Below, one piece after another: positions 28,921-41,800 of a stretch of DNA of 64,000 nucleotides (its first letter is position 1; every line of letters begins with the position of its first letter). Under the pieces are notes generated by a model. The model was given only the letters and a program-made list of their open reading frames with translations. It was not told where the DNA came from and made no database searches. Origin of the DNA: Phlebopus portentosus. Its lineage: Eukaryota; Basidiomycota; Agaricomycetes; Boletales; Boletinellaceae. Location: contig JAYXKI010000011.1 in NCBI GenBank assembly GCA_037892935.1, positions 496,001 to 560,000 of the forward strand. The letters run 5' to 3'. The translations under genes and the position numbers were made by a program.

Positions 28921-31509
28921 TTTCCAGAAATAATGGCAAAGTTTTGAGAAGACTCAAGCCTACTGGAACTGTGAGCCCAAGTGTTACCATCATCGTCCAA
29001 AATACCCATCTCGATTTTCTCGAAATTGAGTACGTTCTTCTCAGTAGAAGATTCGAGACTCATGTAAGTACACAGTTTACAGGTAGCATAGTCACGATAC
29101 GGATACGAACCTTGAGGCAAGTATCAATTGAGAAACGAAGGTCTGAAGTGCTTTATCCGATTTTGTGAGCATCTAGATACGGAAATAAGATCGACGTCAC
29201 TTAGTCACCTTTGAAAATGGGCGAAACGAGCATGAACCGTTGGCACGATTCTATCGACGAGAAGCGTCCAAAGAAACCGATGTTGCTTATAACCACCACG
29301 ACGACGCTCACATATCTAGTGATGTGGGTGGGGAAAGGAGGTCGTTAGGGGCGTCCCAAGTCAGAAGAATCAAGCAAGTTGTCTACCGGATGAGGATGAA
29401 GAGGAGACATTGTTGGCTGTGGGTGGTCGTGGACGCGAATCACCAAGTCAGAAGGACAGAGGGCACCCTCAGGAAGGCGGTGTAGCATACCTGAATGAAC
29501 GGCGCAGGATTTGTTGACGATAAAAGCGGTATTCAGCGGGGAGGGTGCATATTAGTCTACGCCGTCGAATCGATGGACGGTCAGGAGCCGGACTTCAAAG
29601 ATATTTATGGATCACAACTGCTCACTCATATAACCCGATGGCCATTGACGCGATCCGTAAATATGCAACGCCGACGTACTCGTCTGGAAGGTCAGGCATG
29701 ATGGGCTAGTGTCCGATGCTCCTCGATCGCCCTGCCTTGGCTCTCATTCACTGTCGTCGGCACAGCTGGACAGTGCAGCGCTGCCCTCGCTGGGGCTCAA
29801 GAACAAAAGGAAGGTCAGAGCTGTGAGTGGGAGGAGATTGGAAGGAAGGAACCTCATCAGAGACTGGAGGGGATCAGGTTTTAGCATGTGGACTCTCCCA
29901 CTAGCGGCAATACAATCGTAAATTCAAATCTAAATTTGATCGAGTTCATTCATTCCAAACCGAGCAATGTATCACTGCTGCCATTTCAAGAAAGAGTTCT
30001 CTTCTTGCCCTCGTGCCCCCAACACTTCAGACGATCAAGCTCAGGAACAGTCTTGGACAAAGCTCAGGAACGTATTCGACCACTGGAACATTTGCTTCGG
30101 CACTTGCTCGACCGTATCGAGATTTATATAACACGGAGAGAAGAGGAATAAAGACGTTCCTCCTCCTCTTCTCCGCAGCAGTCGCAACCACGACAGAAGC
30201 TTATCCAGAACAATATAGTAGGACATTGGTGTTGAAAACGTTGTCGAGATACGAACGGCGCTCTCGGGACAGACTGAAACGAGTCAACCGTCGCAGACGC
30301 CAGTCACTTACTCTATATCTACCATCTCTGGCGTTGACGCAGGACATTAATCGTCGCTTGATGGAGCCTTTGACTTTGCTCCCGTCGTGATCACTGTGTT
30401 TTACGTTTCCTGGCCACTCTCGAGATCCTACAATCCAAATGCTTGCACAGTTCCTACTGGTTTATCACTCGTCCCACAGCGCTCAAAACATCATCATCTG
30501 CGCCAAACAACAAAGCATGCGGTATTAGCAATGCTGAACGGTAGCTACCGTTTGCGTTCCTGGCACTTACAACTGATTGTTTTGGGGATGACCGAGGGTT
30601 GTCGAGTCGGGAGTATGCACTCCTAAAAGAGAATAAAATAGTCTCCGCGCTGAGATAGAAACCGTCAGCTTCCGATTGTTCAATCCTGAGGATATGAATC
30701 GATCTACAGATTCAAAATGACGCATTCGTTGTCTCCACGATACCTCCATCGTCTGCGTCATTCTAACTTCCTATCCGGTAGCTCTTCCTTCCGTGCGTCT
30801 TTCCGTTATCTCTCAGGTTGATTGAAGGCTGGCATCCGAAAACGTTGGGCCGATTATTATTATTACCCCCGTGTCGATATAGAGGACTCGACCCATAACT
30901 TGAGTTCCAATAAATTTCGATGCAACAAAACATAATTACTGAACCAATATGCCATTAGATGAAGAGACTTCATCATCCATTAACATTTGCAGAATGTGGT
31001 TTTGCCCAGGCCATTAGCGTCAACGAAACGGAATTATTTAGCACTTCGACTGCGCGGCTGCTCCGTGGCATTACAAATATACCGAAGAAAATACACGACT
31101 CAATAGGCAATTCATTATCAGGTACATCTCAGTATTTTCATTTTGTTCTGACTCGTCGGAGCGGCTGCATCGAATTGGATCTCTTCTCATAGTGAATCCA
31201 TGAACGTCCAGCCCTGATCAGAGATGACAAAATATTTGTTTATTATCAAATTTACTCATTGGTTTCTAGGAGGTTTGAAGCCAACTTCAAGCAGCTGACG
31301 TAGCTGACACAAGAATGTACTGGTGATGCCGTTGATCCAAGGAACAATCAGTCTATTCATAAAGTGGACGTTGGGAAATCACATTCGAGATTTGTCATGA
31401 CAGTTCAATTGACTTGTGGTATGTAGCACGTCTCGTCTTGATCACACGTAATTGACTCGAGCCGTGCCGGAATCTTGGAAAAGACCAAGCGCAAAAGTTA
31501 CTACCGCTG
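28921..31509. other. No convincing gene
   Basis: Several plus-strand ORFs of 60-125 codons (for example 30013-30390) lack recognisable motifs, splice partners or conserved patterns. Treated as non-coding or unrecognised. Confidence 0.4.
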
Positions 31510-31862
31510 CTACGGTCGGCAACACAAGCAGCCTCTGCTTCGATGCGATCCACATAAGCGCAAGAAAATATTTTGTCTTCCGGCCTGGGATGGTATTTCG
31601 ACCATAAACACGCCATCGTTCTTCATATGAAGCAACGAAGCCGACTGCACCTTTACCTTTTGATGCTGATCCAGACAGACCACGCTTCGGATCTGTACAC
31701 AGGCCACTGAGGTTACCCCCAATTCCTCATGGGCATCCGAATCCTTCGCCTCGGCCAACTGCGAGAGCTTTCGAGGTGTCAGTTCCTCCGGGAATGACTC
31801 CAGAATCACTGTCTCGTCGTCATTGAACTCGGTCTTCGCAGCCTCACGTTTCGCGGCCGGGA
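31510..31862 (-). pseudogene. Isolated exon-like ORF, function unknown
   Basis: From an acceptor-like AATAG at about 31863 the minus strand stays open for over 100 codons with protein-like composition (AKREAAKTEFNDDETVILES, ELTPRKLSQLAEAKD, KVKVQSASLLHMKNDGVFMV). No family recognised and no neighbouring exons found. The foldback element starts ~350 bp away. It may be a remnant of a broken gene. Confidence 0.35.
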
Positions 31863-32204
31863 TCTATTCTATTTCTGTGCAGTTTTGGCTTTACTGGATT
31901 CAGGACGATGAACCTCTGCATGATCACCACTTGTTGAAAATCGAATTGTCTGTGGTTCTGCTGCGTTCGATTGTGTTGTCTCATTCCATAACGTGTCATT
32001 CAAGGACGATTAGTTACCTATTTCGAGAAGTAAGGTTTGTCAAGTTGGCGACTACATCTTTGACATGAGCATGGTAATTGTGGAAATCTTGCGCGACATA
32101 GCTTGCAGGGCACTTTATTGACACCATCGATAGCTAAACTCCTTTTGTCCAGGTAGGGATTGGAAGTGGTTTCATTTTTAGCGTCCCAAGTAAGAACGAG
32201 AAGT

Positions 32205-33456
32205 TGTCCTGTCCGGAGCCTTATTTTATAGGCTCAGAAATTTGATCCAGAATAGGAATATAGAATAAAATCTTTTGGAACCCATTTTTAATCATAAAGA
32301 ATTAGAAATATTTGAGATGCAAAAATAGGATTCAGAAGATTATTTTCTAATTCCTATATTTTAAGCATTAAGAATTATAAGTTTTTAAAATCACTTTTTT
32401 TTTACTTTTTAAGCCTTGCATATTTTATTAAGTTTTATAAATTTACATAGTATTGAAATAGATATAAATATTTTATATACTTGATAGTGTTTTCTAGGAA
32501 CTTATAATTTTCTATATTGTTTTCAAGCAAAGAAATTCTTATAAATATTTTAAATAAAAAAAGCTATAAAATGCATTACTAATTTATAAGTTCTAAAGGG
32601 TTTTGAATATAATACAAAATTATAAATTAAGTCGGCTATAGAATAACATATTTTGCAACCTTTAGAATATACTATTCTGAAGGCAATAGAATTTGCAATT
32701 CTTTAGACATAAGAACTTGTTTTAGATTAATAAATTTTATGCATGTTATAACTTAAAATATAATTTGATACAAAAAGTTTAAGTTTTTGAGCTACATAAA
32801 TTTGATTTTATATAGTTTAGGATACTCTAAAATATAAAATTCTAGCTTATTTTCTATTTTTATAGGTCAAAAACTTAAACTTTTTATATCAAATTATATT
32901 TTAAGTTATAACATGCATAAAATTTATTAATCTAAAACAAGTTCTTATGTCTAAAGAATTGCAAATTCTATTGCCTTCAGAATAGTATATTCTAAAGGTT
33001 GCAAAATATGTTATTCTATAGCCGACTTAATTTATAATTTTGTATTATATTCAAAACCCTTTAGAACTTATAAATTAGTAATGCATTTTATAGCTTTTTT
33101 TATTTAAAATATTTATAAGAATTTCTTTGCTTGAAAACAATATAGAAAATTTCCTAGAAAACACTATCAAGTATATAAAATATTTATATCTATTTCAATA
33201 CTATGTAAATTTATAAAACTTAATAAAATATGCAAGGCTTAAAAAGTAAAAAAAAAGTGATTTTAAAAACTTATAATTCTTAATGCTTAAAATATAGGAA
33301 TTAGAAAATAATCTTCTGATTTTTGCATCTCAAATATTTCTAATTCTTTATGATTAAAAATGGGTTCCAAAAGATTTTATTCTATATTCCTATTCTGGAT
33401 CAAATTTCTGAGCCTATAAAATAAGGTTCTGCCCCCTGTGTGTCCTGTCCGGAGCC
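32205..33456. mobile_element. AT-rich foldback element with ~570-bp inverted arms
   Basis: Left arm 32219-32790 and right arm 32867-33426 are nearly perfect inverted copies, with a few substitutions and small indels such as a 7-nt one near 32500, around a 76-nt loop. Arms are extremely AT-rich against an ordinary flank. TGTCCTGTCCGGAGCC occurs directly repeated at 32205-32220 and 33441-33456, like a 16-bp target duplication or terminal repeat. No ORF. The structure suits a foldback transposon or hairpin-forming insertion; the family is unknown. Confidence 0.85.
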
Positions 33457-33591
33457 GCGGAACGTCACAAATTAGGTGACCGGATGCATTTGGTGATCCG
33501 TGACGTGCATGATTCATGAACTATGACTAATTCCTGACCGCCATCGTCAAACCTGAACTTGAAAGAGTCCCTATTTCTCTTGGATCCAATC

Positions 33592-35160
33592 ATGTCATTC
33601 AATGTCCCAGAACGTATCGATATTAAATATGATGCCAGCCAGGTGCAGAGGATGTTATCTCTGCTTCAAGCGGCGCCCTTCCCCGACAGAGCTCCGATCG
33701 ATGCAGACACCCCATGGGAGCTCGGAATTGAATACGAATATCTCAAGAAGTTGAAGACGACGTTCCAAACTCAATGGAGCTGGGATTCTCTGGAGAAGAA
33801 AATCGCAAAATTCGACAATTATATCGTTCATTATGAAAGTGACGCAGATATACTGGACTTGCACTACGTTCACGCTAAGAGTCCTAGGGCTGACGCGATC
33901 CCACTTATTCTTTTGCACGGATGGCCGGGTGCGTCATAAAATCCACTAGTTTCGGGTTCAGACTCTCCGACACTCTTTTCTGTGAAGGAACTTTTTTTGA
34001 TTTTCATAAAGTCGTTGAGCCATTGACCAATCCACCGAGTTCAAGCGTCCCAGCGTAAGCCGTGGTGAGAAACCGCGAAATATATAAACTGACTAGGATT
34101 CGGTAGCTTCCATGTGATAGTTCCATCTCTTCCAGGCTACTTCCTTTCCACACTTCCGAGACGCGATGGCTGGGGCTTGGTGGGCACTGCCAAACTTTTA
34201 ACGGCCTCATGACTTCCGTTCTGGGTTACAGGCAATATGTCGGACAAGGTGGCGACTGGGTAAGCAAAGTGTACCGTATTTTTCAAAGGAAAGCTAATAT
34301 AACTGCTCTAGGGATCTTACATCCTGCGTATCTTGGGGAGTTTATTCCCAGAGTCTGTTCTACTCATGCACTTCAATATGTTCAGGACTCCACCTGCGAC
34401 AAGTGCAGATCCTTCAACATACACTGAAACAGAGAAGCGGGTTGTAGCACGCAGGCAAGAATTCTTCGCAACGGGTAGGGGCTATCTCGAAATCCAGGTG
34501 ACGAAGGTGTGGCTTCTGGGATGACCTTCTTTGTTAGCATTGAGTAACATGTCGGCATAATAGCCCTTCACTATCGGGATAGCAATCGCTTCGTCACCGC
34601 TTGCTGTTCTTGCCTACATCGGCGAGAAAATATATACGTGGTCCGACCCCGAACGCGTTGAAACCCAAGACATTTTGGATACTGTCGCACTTTACATCCT
34701 GAGTGGCTCGTTTGCTACATCCGTGGTTATTTACAACCAGGTATGTCGAGGACATTTGTCTATGCGCCAATCTGCGTAAAAATCTGATTAATCTTTCCAG
34801 GGAAAGGAACGCGCTGAAATTGTAGCGGGAACGGAGGGAAAATGGGCTCCTAAGAATAAGTTTGGATTTTCCGCTTTTGTAGGTTATCGTCCATTTTACC
34901 TTTGCCTTTGTTTTCTTGTCTGATTTTCCGCCGTGAAGCCATTTGAAATAGGCGGAGCACCAAAGTGCGACATTGTGCCATACGGACCTCTGGTCTACTA
35001 CAAAGGTAAACCGCATCGGGTTTATTGTACTTTCAGAACGTACTTCTAACTAGTCTCAATAGAACATTCTAATGGCGGTCATTTTCCTGCTCTCGATAAC
35101 CCGACCGAGTTCGTGGGTGATTTACGGGAGTTCTTTGGAGAGCATTGGGTCCGCCAGTAG
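33592..35160 (+). CDS. Epoxide hydrolase (alpha/beta fold), one frame slip
   Basis: Soluble epoxide hydrolase of the microsomal type, opening epoxides with water. From ATG 33592: an N-terminal EHN domain (residues ~1-105), HGWPG oxyanion motif before the first intron (33926), VPSLPGY, nucleophile Asp in GQGGDWGS, a cap region with the LLAYIGEKIYTWSDP signature, and catalytic His in SNGGHFPALDNP near the end; stop 35158-35160. At least seven short introns fit GT-AG. In exon 3 the frame slips by one base at about 34205-34212: GTAKLLTA should continue (L)MTSVLGY but a base is missing, giving TGA. Otherwise complete, so either an assembly error or a recent pseudogene. Confidence 0.88.
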
Positions 35161-35607
35161 ATGACAAAAGGTTCCCTCGCTCATTGGATCTTTCTCCGGC
35201 GACTTGAAGTATACAAATGTAACAATAAAGGCGATTATTTCGTTTCGGAAGAGAAAGATTATGTTGGTTAGGCGCACCATGGCCGTCATCTTGCAGAACG
35301 ATTCTACGGTAAACAGAGTAATTGAAGAGGTTCAAGGTCCCGACTTCAAGAAGATCAAATACCGGTTCATCATTACCGTCTCTAAGATTTCAGGGGAAAA
35401 TGTGGCCTCCTTGAATCTTCCGCACGGAATGAATGACATTATCGCCTTTGATGACAGATCTGTGGCAGTGCAGCATTTGAGTGCGTCTTACATAAGGAAG
35501 AGTATAGGCGACGCGTGACGAGACGCGTTTGCATTTTACCACCACCGTCACCCAGCCGACCCTAGGGCTGAAAGTTCGCTTTGGTGCATTACAGGAATCT
35601 TTGAAGA
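35161..35607. other. Intergenic, MLH1 promoter side
   Basis: A plus-strand ORF at 35204-35518 lies here without recognisable features; most likely promoter and 3' flank. Confidence 0.4.
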
Positions 35608-38500
35608 ATGGACAACGCTGATTCTTCGTCGGAACCTGCTGGCCCCCAGCCTATCCGTCGCTTGCAGGAGTCGCTTATAAATCGCATTGCAGCTGGAGAA
35701 GTAAGTCGCTTTCTGCTGAATTTCCTCAAGTTGTCCTTACTTATCTTGTAGATAATTCACAGGCCTTCGTCTGCCTTGAAGGAACTGATAGAGAATAGCC
35801 TTGACGCCGGAGCAACTTCCATTCGTGTCACGATTAAAGACGGCGGATTGAAGCTTTTGCAAATTCAAGACAATGGATGTGGGATACGCGTGAGGCACTC
35901 TTATTTAGGCTTTCCGGGGCAAATTCTGACTCCCTTCTGTATTCAGAAATCTGACCTTCCAATCCTTGCCGAACGTTTCACCACTTCTAAGCTTTCTACT
36001 TTCTCCGACCTTCAATCTCTGAGAACGTACGGCTTCCGGGGGGAAGCTCTCGCATCTATATCGCATGTCGCTCATCTCTCGGTTATAACGAAGACAATGA
36101 CAGATAGCTGTGCGTACAAGTGAGGATCACTGCAGTTTTATTTTTGCATGAGATGGGCTTATGTCCCGATATAGAGCTCATTACCTCGATGGTCGACTTA
36201 CACCTGCGAAGCCGGGTCAAAGTGCCGATCCGAAGCCTTGTGCCGGAAACGATGGTACCACAATAACCGTATGTCGATTTCTTCGCTGCTTCTCGACATG
36301 AATGCTGATGTGTTCTTGAATGTGAGGCTGAAAACCTGTTTTACAATACTCCCACGCGACTAGCGGCGCTGCGAAGTTCGTCCGAAGAATATGCACGAAT
36401 TCTAGATGTCGTCACTAGATACGCTGTTCATAACTCCACTGTATCCTTCGTCTGCAAAAAGGTGTGCTTGGATCTGAATGACGCGGGAATTAAACTGATC
36501 CATTCGCTGTTGTTTTAGGCGGGCACCGCTGGACCTGACATATCGACACCTTCGAACTCAACAACGAAACAAGCGATCCGACTTCTTTATGGTCAAACTA
36601 TCGCACGGGAGCTCCTAGACGCAAAGTTCTCTTCCGGCGTGCGGTCTGCAGATGAGGACTCGATGGATGTTGATAACGATGATGCGGAAGAAGACGGTTG
36701 GCATGGCGAAGCACTTTTCACGAGTGCGAATTATCAAGCGAAGAAGACTGTTTTCTTGCTATTCATCAACCGTATGTCTGTTCTATTCAACCGAATACCA
36801 GCGATCTGATTTGGTTATAGATAGGCTTGTCGAATCCACCCGCATAAAGCGAGCCGTCGAGAGCGTGTATAGCACGATCCTTCCAAAGGGGACCTTTCCT
36901 TTCGTCTATTTAAGGTACGCCTTTCTCCATGCTGTTCATCTGAGCCCTTCTTCATGGCCCATGTAGTCTCGAAATTGATCCTAGAGCTGTCGATGTCAAT
37001 GTATATCCGACTAAACGCGAAGTCCATTTCCTCGACGAGGAATCGATTATTTCACGTGTCTCGGATGAAATCCAGCGTACGTTGGCGGGCCAGGCTCGTT
37101 CTCGGACGTTTGAATACCAGGTCTGGAACTGATCCCCATTAACTTGTTATATATATAATACTCATATCGTTCAAAGACGCAAACGTTGCTAACCGGCGGC
37201 ATTCTGGACGTGAACCAAAGCGCAAAGAAGGGGAAAGGAAAGGAGAAAGCGGGAGAGGAAGATGATGATAGTGAGGACGAGGAAGAGGCTGTCGCTCCGT
37301 CTGGAACGATCTCTAAACAGAAAACAGTTTACTCCAAAGACAAAATTCGCGTATCGCAAGCAGATCGCAAGCTTGACTCTATGTTTCCCATATTGGATCC
37401 TGCAACTCAAGCCTCTGCGACGCAATTTTCCTCCACGGAGCGGGATAGGGACAAGTATAGATCTCGAGATAACTCCTCAAGCTCTCTGAGGCCGACTCAG
37501 ACTCCTGCGGCAAATACAAGCCCGCGTTCGCATGATATTCCAGAGAGTGAATGCTACTTAACGTCTATAAGCGGTCTTCGCTCAGACGTTGAAAAGGCTC
37601 AGCACAACTGTAAGCATCCTTTCTTTGCTGGAATTGAAAATATTGACTAATATCCTTTCTTGATGGACGTCAGTCTTAACAGAAATTGTACAGAAGCATG
37701 TTTTTGTGGGAATCGTTGATGTCCGACGCTCTTTATCGCTGATCCAGCATGAAACTAAGCTCTATCTGTTAAACCATGCATCCTTTGCGTACGTCGACTA
37801 CTCATCTTCACCTTTTGTCTGAGCTGACGCGCCTTTTCAAGCGAGGAACTCTTCTACCAACTAGGTTTACGCCAGTTTGGCAACTATACGCGCTTGAAAC
37901 TAGAACCACCACCACCCATCCGACATCTTGTTCGCCTTGCTGTGCGAACAGAAAATGAACGTTGGAAGGAATGTGGACTGGATATGGAAGCAGATGAAGT
38001 CGTTGAGGTAAGTTCACATACTGTCCTTGTACCTTTGATGTATGTGATTCACGTCCGTTAAGCGTATCGTCACGAAGCTGACGGGAAATGCTGGTATGCT
38101 CAATGAGTACTTTTCTATGCGCATTACGCCCGAAGGCACTCTGGCCAGTTTGCCATTACTCCTTCCGGGGTATATTCCAGACCTCGCCCGCCTCCCCCTT
38201 CTCCTCATGCGCCTCGGTCCTCAAGTATGCTGGACGCAAGAACGGGAATGCTTCAGCACTTTCCTGCGCGAGCTCGCGTACTTCTATAGTCCCGGAGACC
38301 TCACTATGTCGCAGAAAGGCAAAGGGTCCGAGAAAGTAGATGGGGATGACCCAGGAGAAAAGCGTGAACGCTGGCAGATTGAACACGTCTTGTTCCCGGC
38401 TATGCGGAAATATCTGTTGACACCACGAAATCTATTAGACAGAGACGTCCTGCAAGTAGCGAACTTGCCGGACTTGTATCGGGTATTTGAGCGGTGCTAA
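35608..38500 (+). CDS. MLH1: DNA mismatch repair protein MLH1
   Basis: MutL homologue of the nucleus; with PMS1/PMS2-type partners it forms MutL-alpha, which nicks DNA after MutS recognition. Start ATG 35608. N-terminal GHKL ATPase motifs: [19 protein letters not shown] (catalytic Glu, Asn), [31 protein letters not shown]; then transducer blocks ([44 protein letters not shown]). An acidic, low-complexity linker (37200-37590) leads to the C-terminal dimerisation domain, ending VFERC, the conserved MLH1 terminus that contributes to the partner's endonuclease site. Early exons: 35608-35700, 35752-35889, 35947-36119; about ten introns in all. It converges on the TAO3/PAG1 gene, 326 bp away. Looks intact, roughly 750 aa. 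Confidence 0.97.
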
Positions 38501-38826
38501 TGACTTGAGTGTGGCATTTCGTCGTTGCTTCCCGGAGATAGTGATCGTGGAACTGCCTAGACCGTTTACTCGTAAAAAGGTATCGTACCGAAGTCGCGGG
38601 ATGAAACATGTTGTCTTCACTCGAGCACGCTTCCGAAAGTACTGGTCCGTCAATGTTCCTTCTCTCCCAACAGGAGCACCTTCAACTAATCTTGTAATGT
38701 CGGTACAGATGCAACAGTCTACCTACTTATTGTTACTGAAAATGCGATGATAATACATATATAAGTTATTTAGTCAACAGCGCAGCCCAGGGAGAAATGT
38801 CAATGCAAGGCACAAATAAGCATTGT
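38501..38826. other. Shared 3' region of MLH1 and TAO3/PAG1
   Basis: Convergent 3' ends with AT-rich sequence around 38745-38825 suitable for polyadenylation on both strands. ORFs here are weak. Confidence 0.5.
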
Positions 38827-41800
38827 TTATAAGTTACGTCGACGGTTCCTCTGCCAATAACCGTTTTGCAAGTGATGATTACCGTCAGAAGAGTTGCTTG
38901 GGAAGGAATCAAAGGCAAATGTATCTACATCGAATTCGCTGCTGTCGGAGTCTTCATCGGATTCATCGAATCTATGTCCGTCGAATCTGTGTCGGTATCC
39001 GTTTGTCCGGACCTCCACCGGGTTCACATGGAAGACATCGACAAATGGCGTTTGCGGAGAATCAAGTGCTGCTGCCGTATCAGTCGACTTTGCAAGGATT
39101 GCGGCGACCCGCGCCTCTAGTTGTTGGTTTGCTATTGAGGTGGCTGATATATGCTGTGGTGCCTTTGGCATTGCCAGTAGAGGCGGAGGTGACTGAACTT
39201 CTCCATCCGCATCTCTACAGAAGAACGTGCTCAATTCGTGCAGATTCTGGACCAGGTCTCCTAAATCGTCCTCGAACGTATCCGCAAACCGGTCAACTTC
39301 AGGCTCGAACTCAATTCGGGATGGACGAGTTGGCATTTTGCATGTGTCGAATACAGCCATGACATTTCTGCGACAAATCTCCCGTAGCCGGTCTGGACGT
39401 GCGACACTCCAGCCCGATCCTTCTGGCACGCCGAAAACCTCCGTGTCAACCGGTGTGTCCTGCTGAGGAACAGAACCAAAATGCATACTCATACGCAACA
39501 CGTGCTTCGCAGCCAATCCACCAGAAATAGAGATCGGTTCATCTAATACATCCAACGCCTGAGAAGCCAGGTCCGTCTGAAGTAGCCGCAGTAAGGGCAT
39601 GAGCAGTTCAGAGCCAAGTCTGTCGACAGGGTTTCTCGTCTCGCGAAGTTGAAATAGCACTTTCAAAATTTGCATGGATTTCGCTTGCAACCATCGCTCC
39701 GAGTTCAAGACCAGACTCATGAGCAAAGATACAATGTCCGTCCATTGATCCGGCGCATAGTGTTCTCGCAATGCGGCAGCTGCTTGGCGCATAAAGTCGT
39801 CCTTCGTGCGGAAGCGGGACTTCGCGAAGGAAGTCATAATGCGAGATAAGCTTGGGCGGTCTTCATCTTCTGCGAATTTGGCGATGTTATTGGAGAATTC
39901 GACAACGAGCTCATCCTTTGAACTCTCCTCCATGGACTGCAGGCACCAGGGTAAAATCAATGTGTACGTATCGCGTACGCGACTACCAGACGGATCAATT
40001 AATGCCGAATCCTCGACGTCAGACAGCCTCTTCAAAATCCGAAAGGTACGGGAATAGGTTTTCACCGACCGCAGGCCATTAAGCAAAAGCGGATGAAGGA
40101 ACTGAGTGCCTGTGAAGTTTTCCGGCCTGTTTGCGATCAGGACCTCCTGAACATACGAATCGTTAAGGTCAAGTCGATTCAACAGGTATTCCAGCATCTC
40201 TAGAAGTTGAAGAAATTCTGCCTCTATTGGCGTCGATAGACAAGCAACGGTACACCAATATAACTGTGGTAGAAGCGAGAGGTCCAAGCTGTCAGAATGT
40301 ACAACGGAGCTCAGAGTAACGATGAGCTCGACGGTGAACGGATGTAAATTAGCTTCCTGGGCAGCAATCGTGTTCGAAAGACGTCCCAGCAATTGAGCGA
40401 GGTCGGCTTGGGTGATCTTGGGCATCAATGAACGAAACACCTGAAGGGATCGGAACGCAATGGGCCGAATAGAGCATGTCGTTCCCCAGAGCAAGGCGAG
40501 AGAACCCCACTCATCAGCCAAGTCCGGATGAAGTGGACATAGCCACTGAAGGACAAGCGTGCAAAGCCCGCGCATCTTGTCACCTATGTGAGATGGAGAA
40601 TCGTCTTCAGTCCAGAAGAGTATGGCACTGTCACGTTCCAGAGCAGGCAGTGCTGATCTCATGGAGGCAACAGAAGGCAATGCCGATTGCGTAGAAAGCC
40701 CGTCGTAGCCAGCGAGCCATGCACGTAGTGTTTGGAAAAGCAGATTCCGAACTTGCTCTCGGACGAAAGGATTGCGGTGACCAATGTGAGAAAAAACGCC
40801 TTGCAAGATATTCGGAAGCGCCTTCTTCATATCCCATGCGCGTGATAGAGCCACGTCGCCAAGAAATAGTAAAGCAAACTGCCCTGAACCAAGTATATGC
40901 TTTGGCTGCTCTGCAAATAGTGCATCCAAATCGGACCAAAAATCGGTCTCCTCGGCATCCGGTGGCGTGAACTTATGGTCAATTGTGGGTAGCATCCGCG
41001 CTGGCTCAATCACTTCGCATAGCTCTTCGACTACCTGTCGACCACAAGATGTTCGTGAGAGGCATGCAACAATTTTTCTCGCTGCGCTGACAAATCCCGT
41101 GCTTCCGACCTTTGACGAGTGTTCAAGGAGGAATCGAATAGTTGCATGTCCATTGCGGATGTTATCGTCTACGAGACATCGCCAGAAACTGAACACTTGT
41201 TCCGGATAACTTTCCGAGTAGCGCAGAGTCAAGGATATGAGATGATACAGGACGGTCCGGCCTTCCTTCGTTAGCGAGGTATTGTCCTTGACAAGAAGGT
41301 CAACAGAGGCAAACCACGGAGATAGCCCGTTGAGGATATACGAGAAGGCGTAAGCATCCAATACATCGTAAATTATGGATAACTTCGACGAGCAGTGAAT
41401 TATGACCATAAAGGCCTCTTCAGGGTGTTGCTCAGCTAGGATCCGTGAAACCTGATATTGCGCATCAAGATAGACGTTTGCTGCGGAGCTTGCAACGTTC
41501 GCTTCAAATCGAGACAAGCAAGTCTTCCCTCCGGCCCTTTCGTTCACGGCCTCCAGAGCAGCCAACGTCAATCGACGCGTATCGACAAGTGAGCTACACA
41601 GGTTTGCCAAGCCCAGGCAAACCACATGGGCAAAGGTAAGTTGGCAAGATTCGCCTGTGCAGATCACGTCGGCAACAATCTCAAAGAATCGGTAATTGCT
41701 TGTCCGAGGATCCACGCACGCCACAAAGCTTCTTCGCAATAGCTCGTCTAAGAATGCATCGTCACCGCCCTTGTGATCCACAAGTGACCGAAGTGCTTTT

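Noticed and set aside
27485..29120. STE3-type pheromone receptor
   Set aside because: Membrane segments are present but none of the receptor's typical blocks could be read; the order fits a DUF6533-like protein better.
32219..33426. Mitochondrial DNA insertion
   Set aside because: AT-rich, but it consists of two inverted arms with no coding or tRNA-like sequence, and direct repeats flank it.
38487..38750. Plus-strand ORF directly after MLH1
   Set aside because: Overlaps the MLH1 end in another frame and lies in the shared 3' region.
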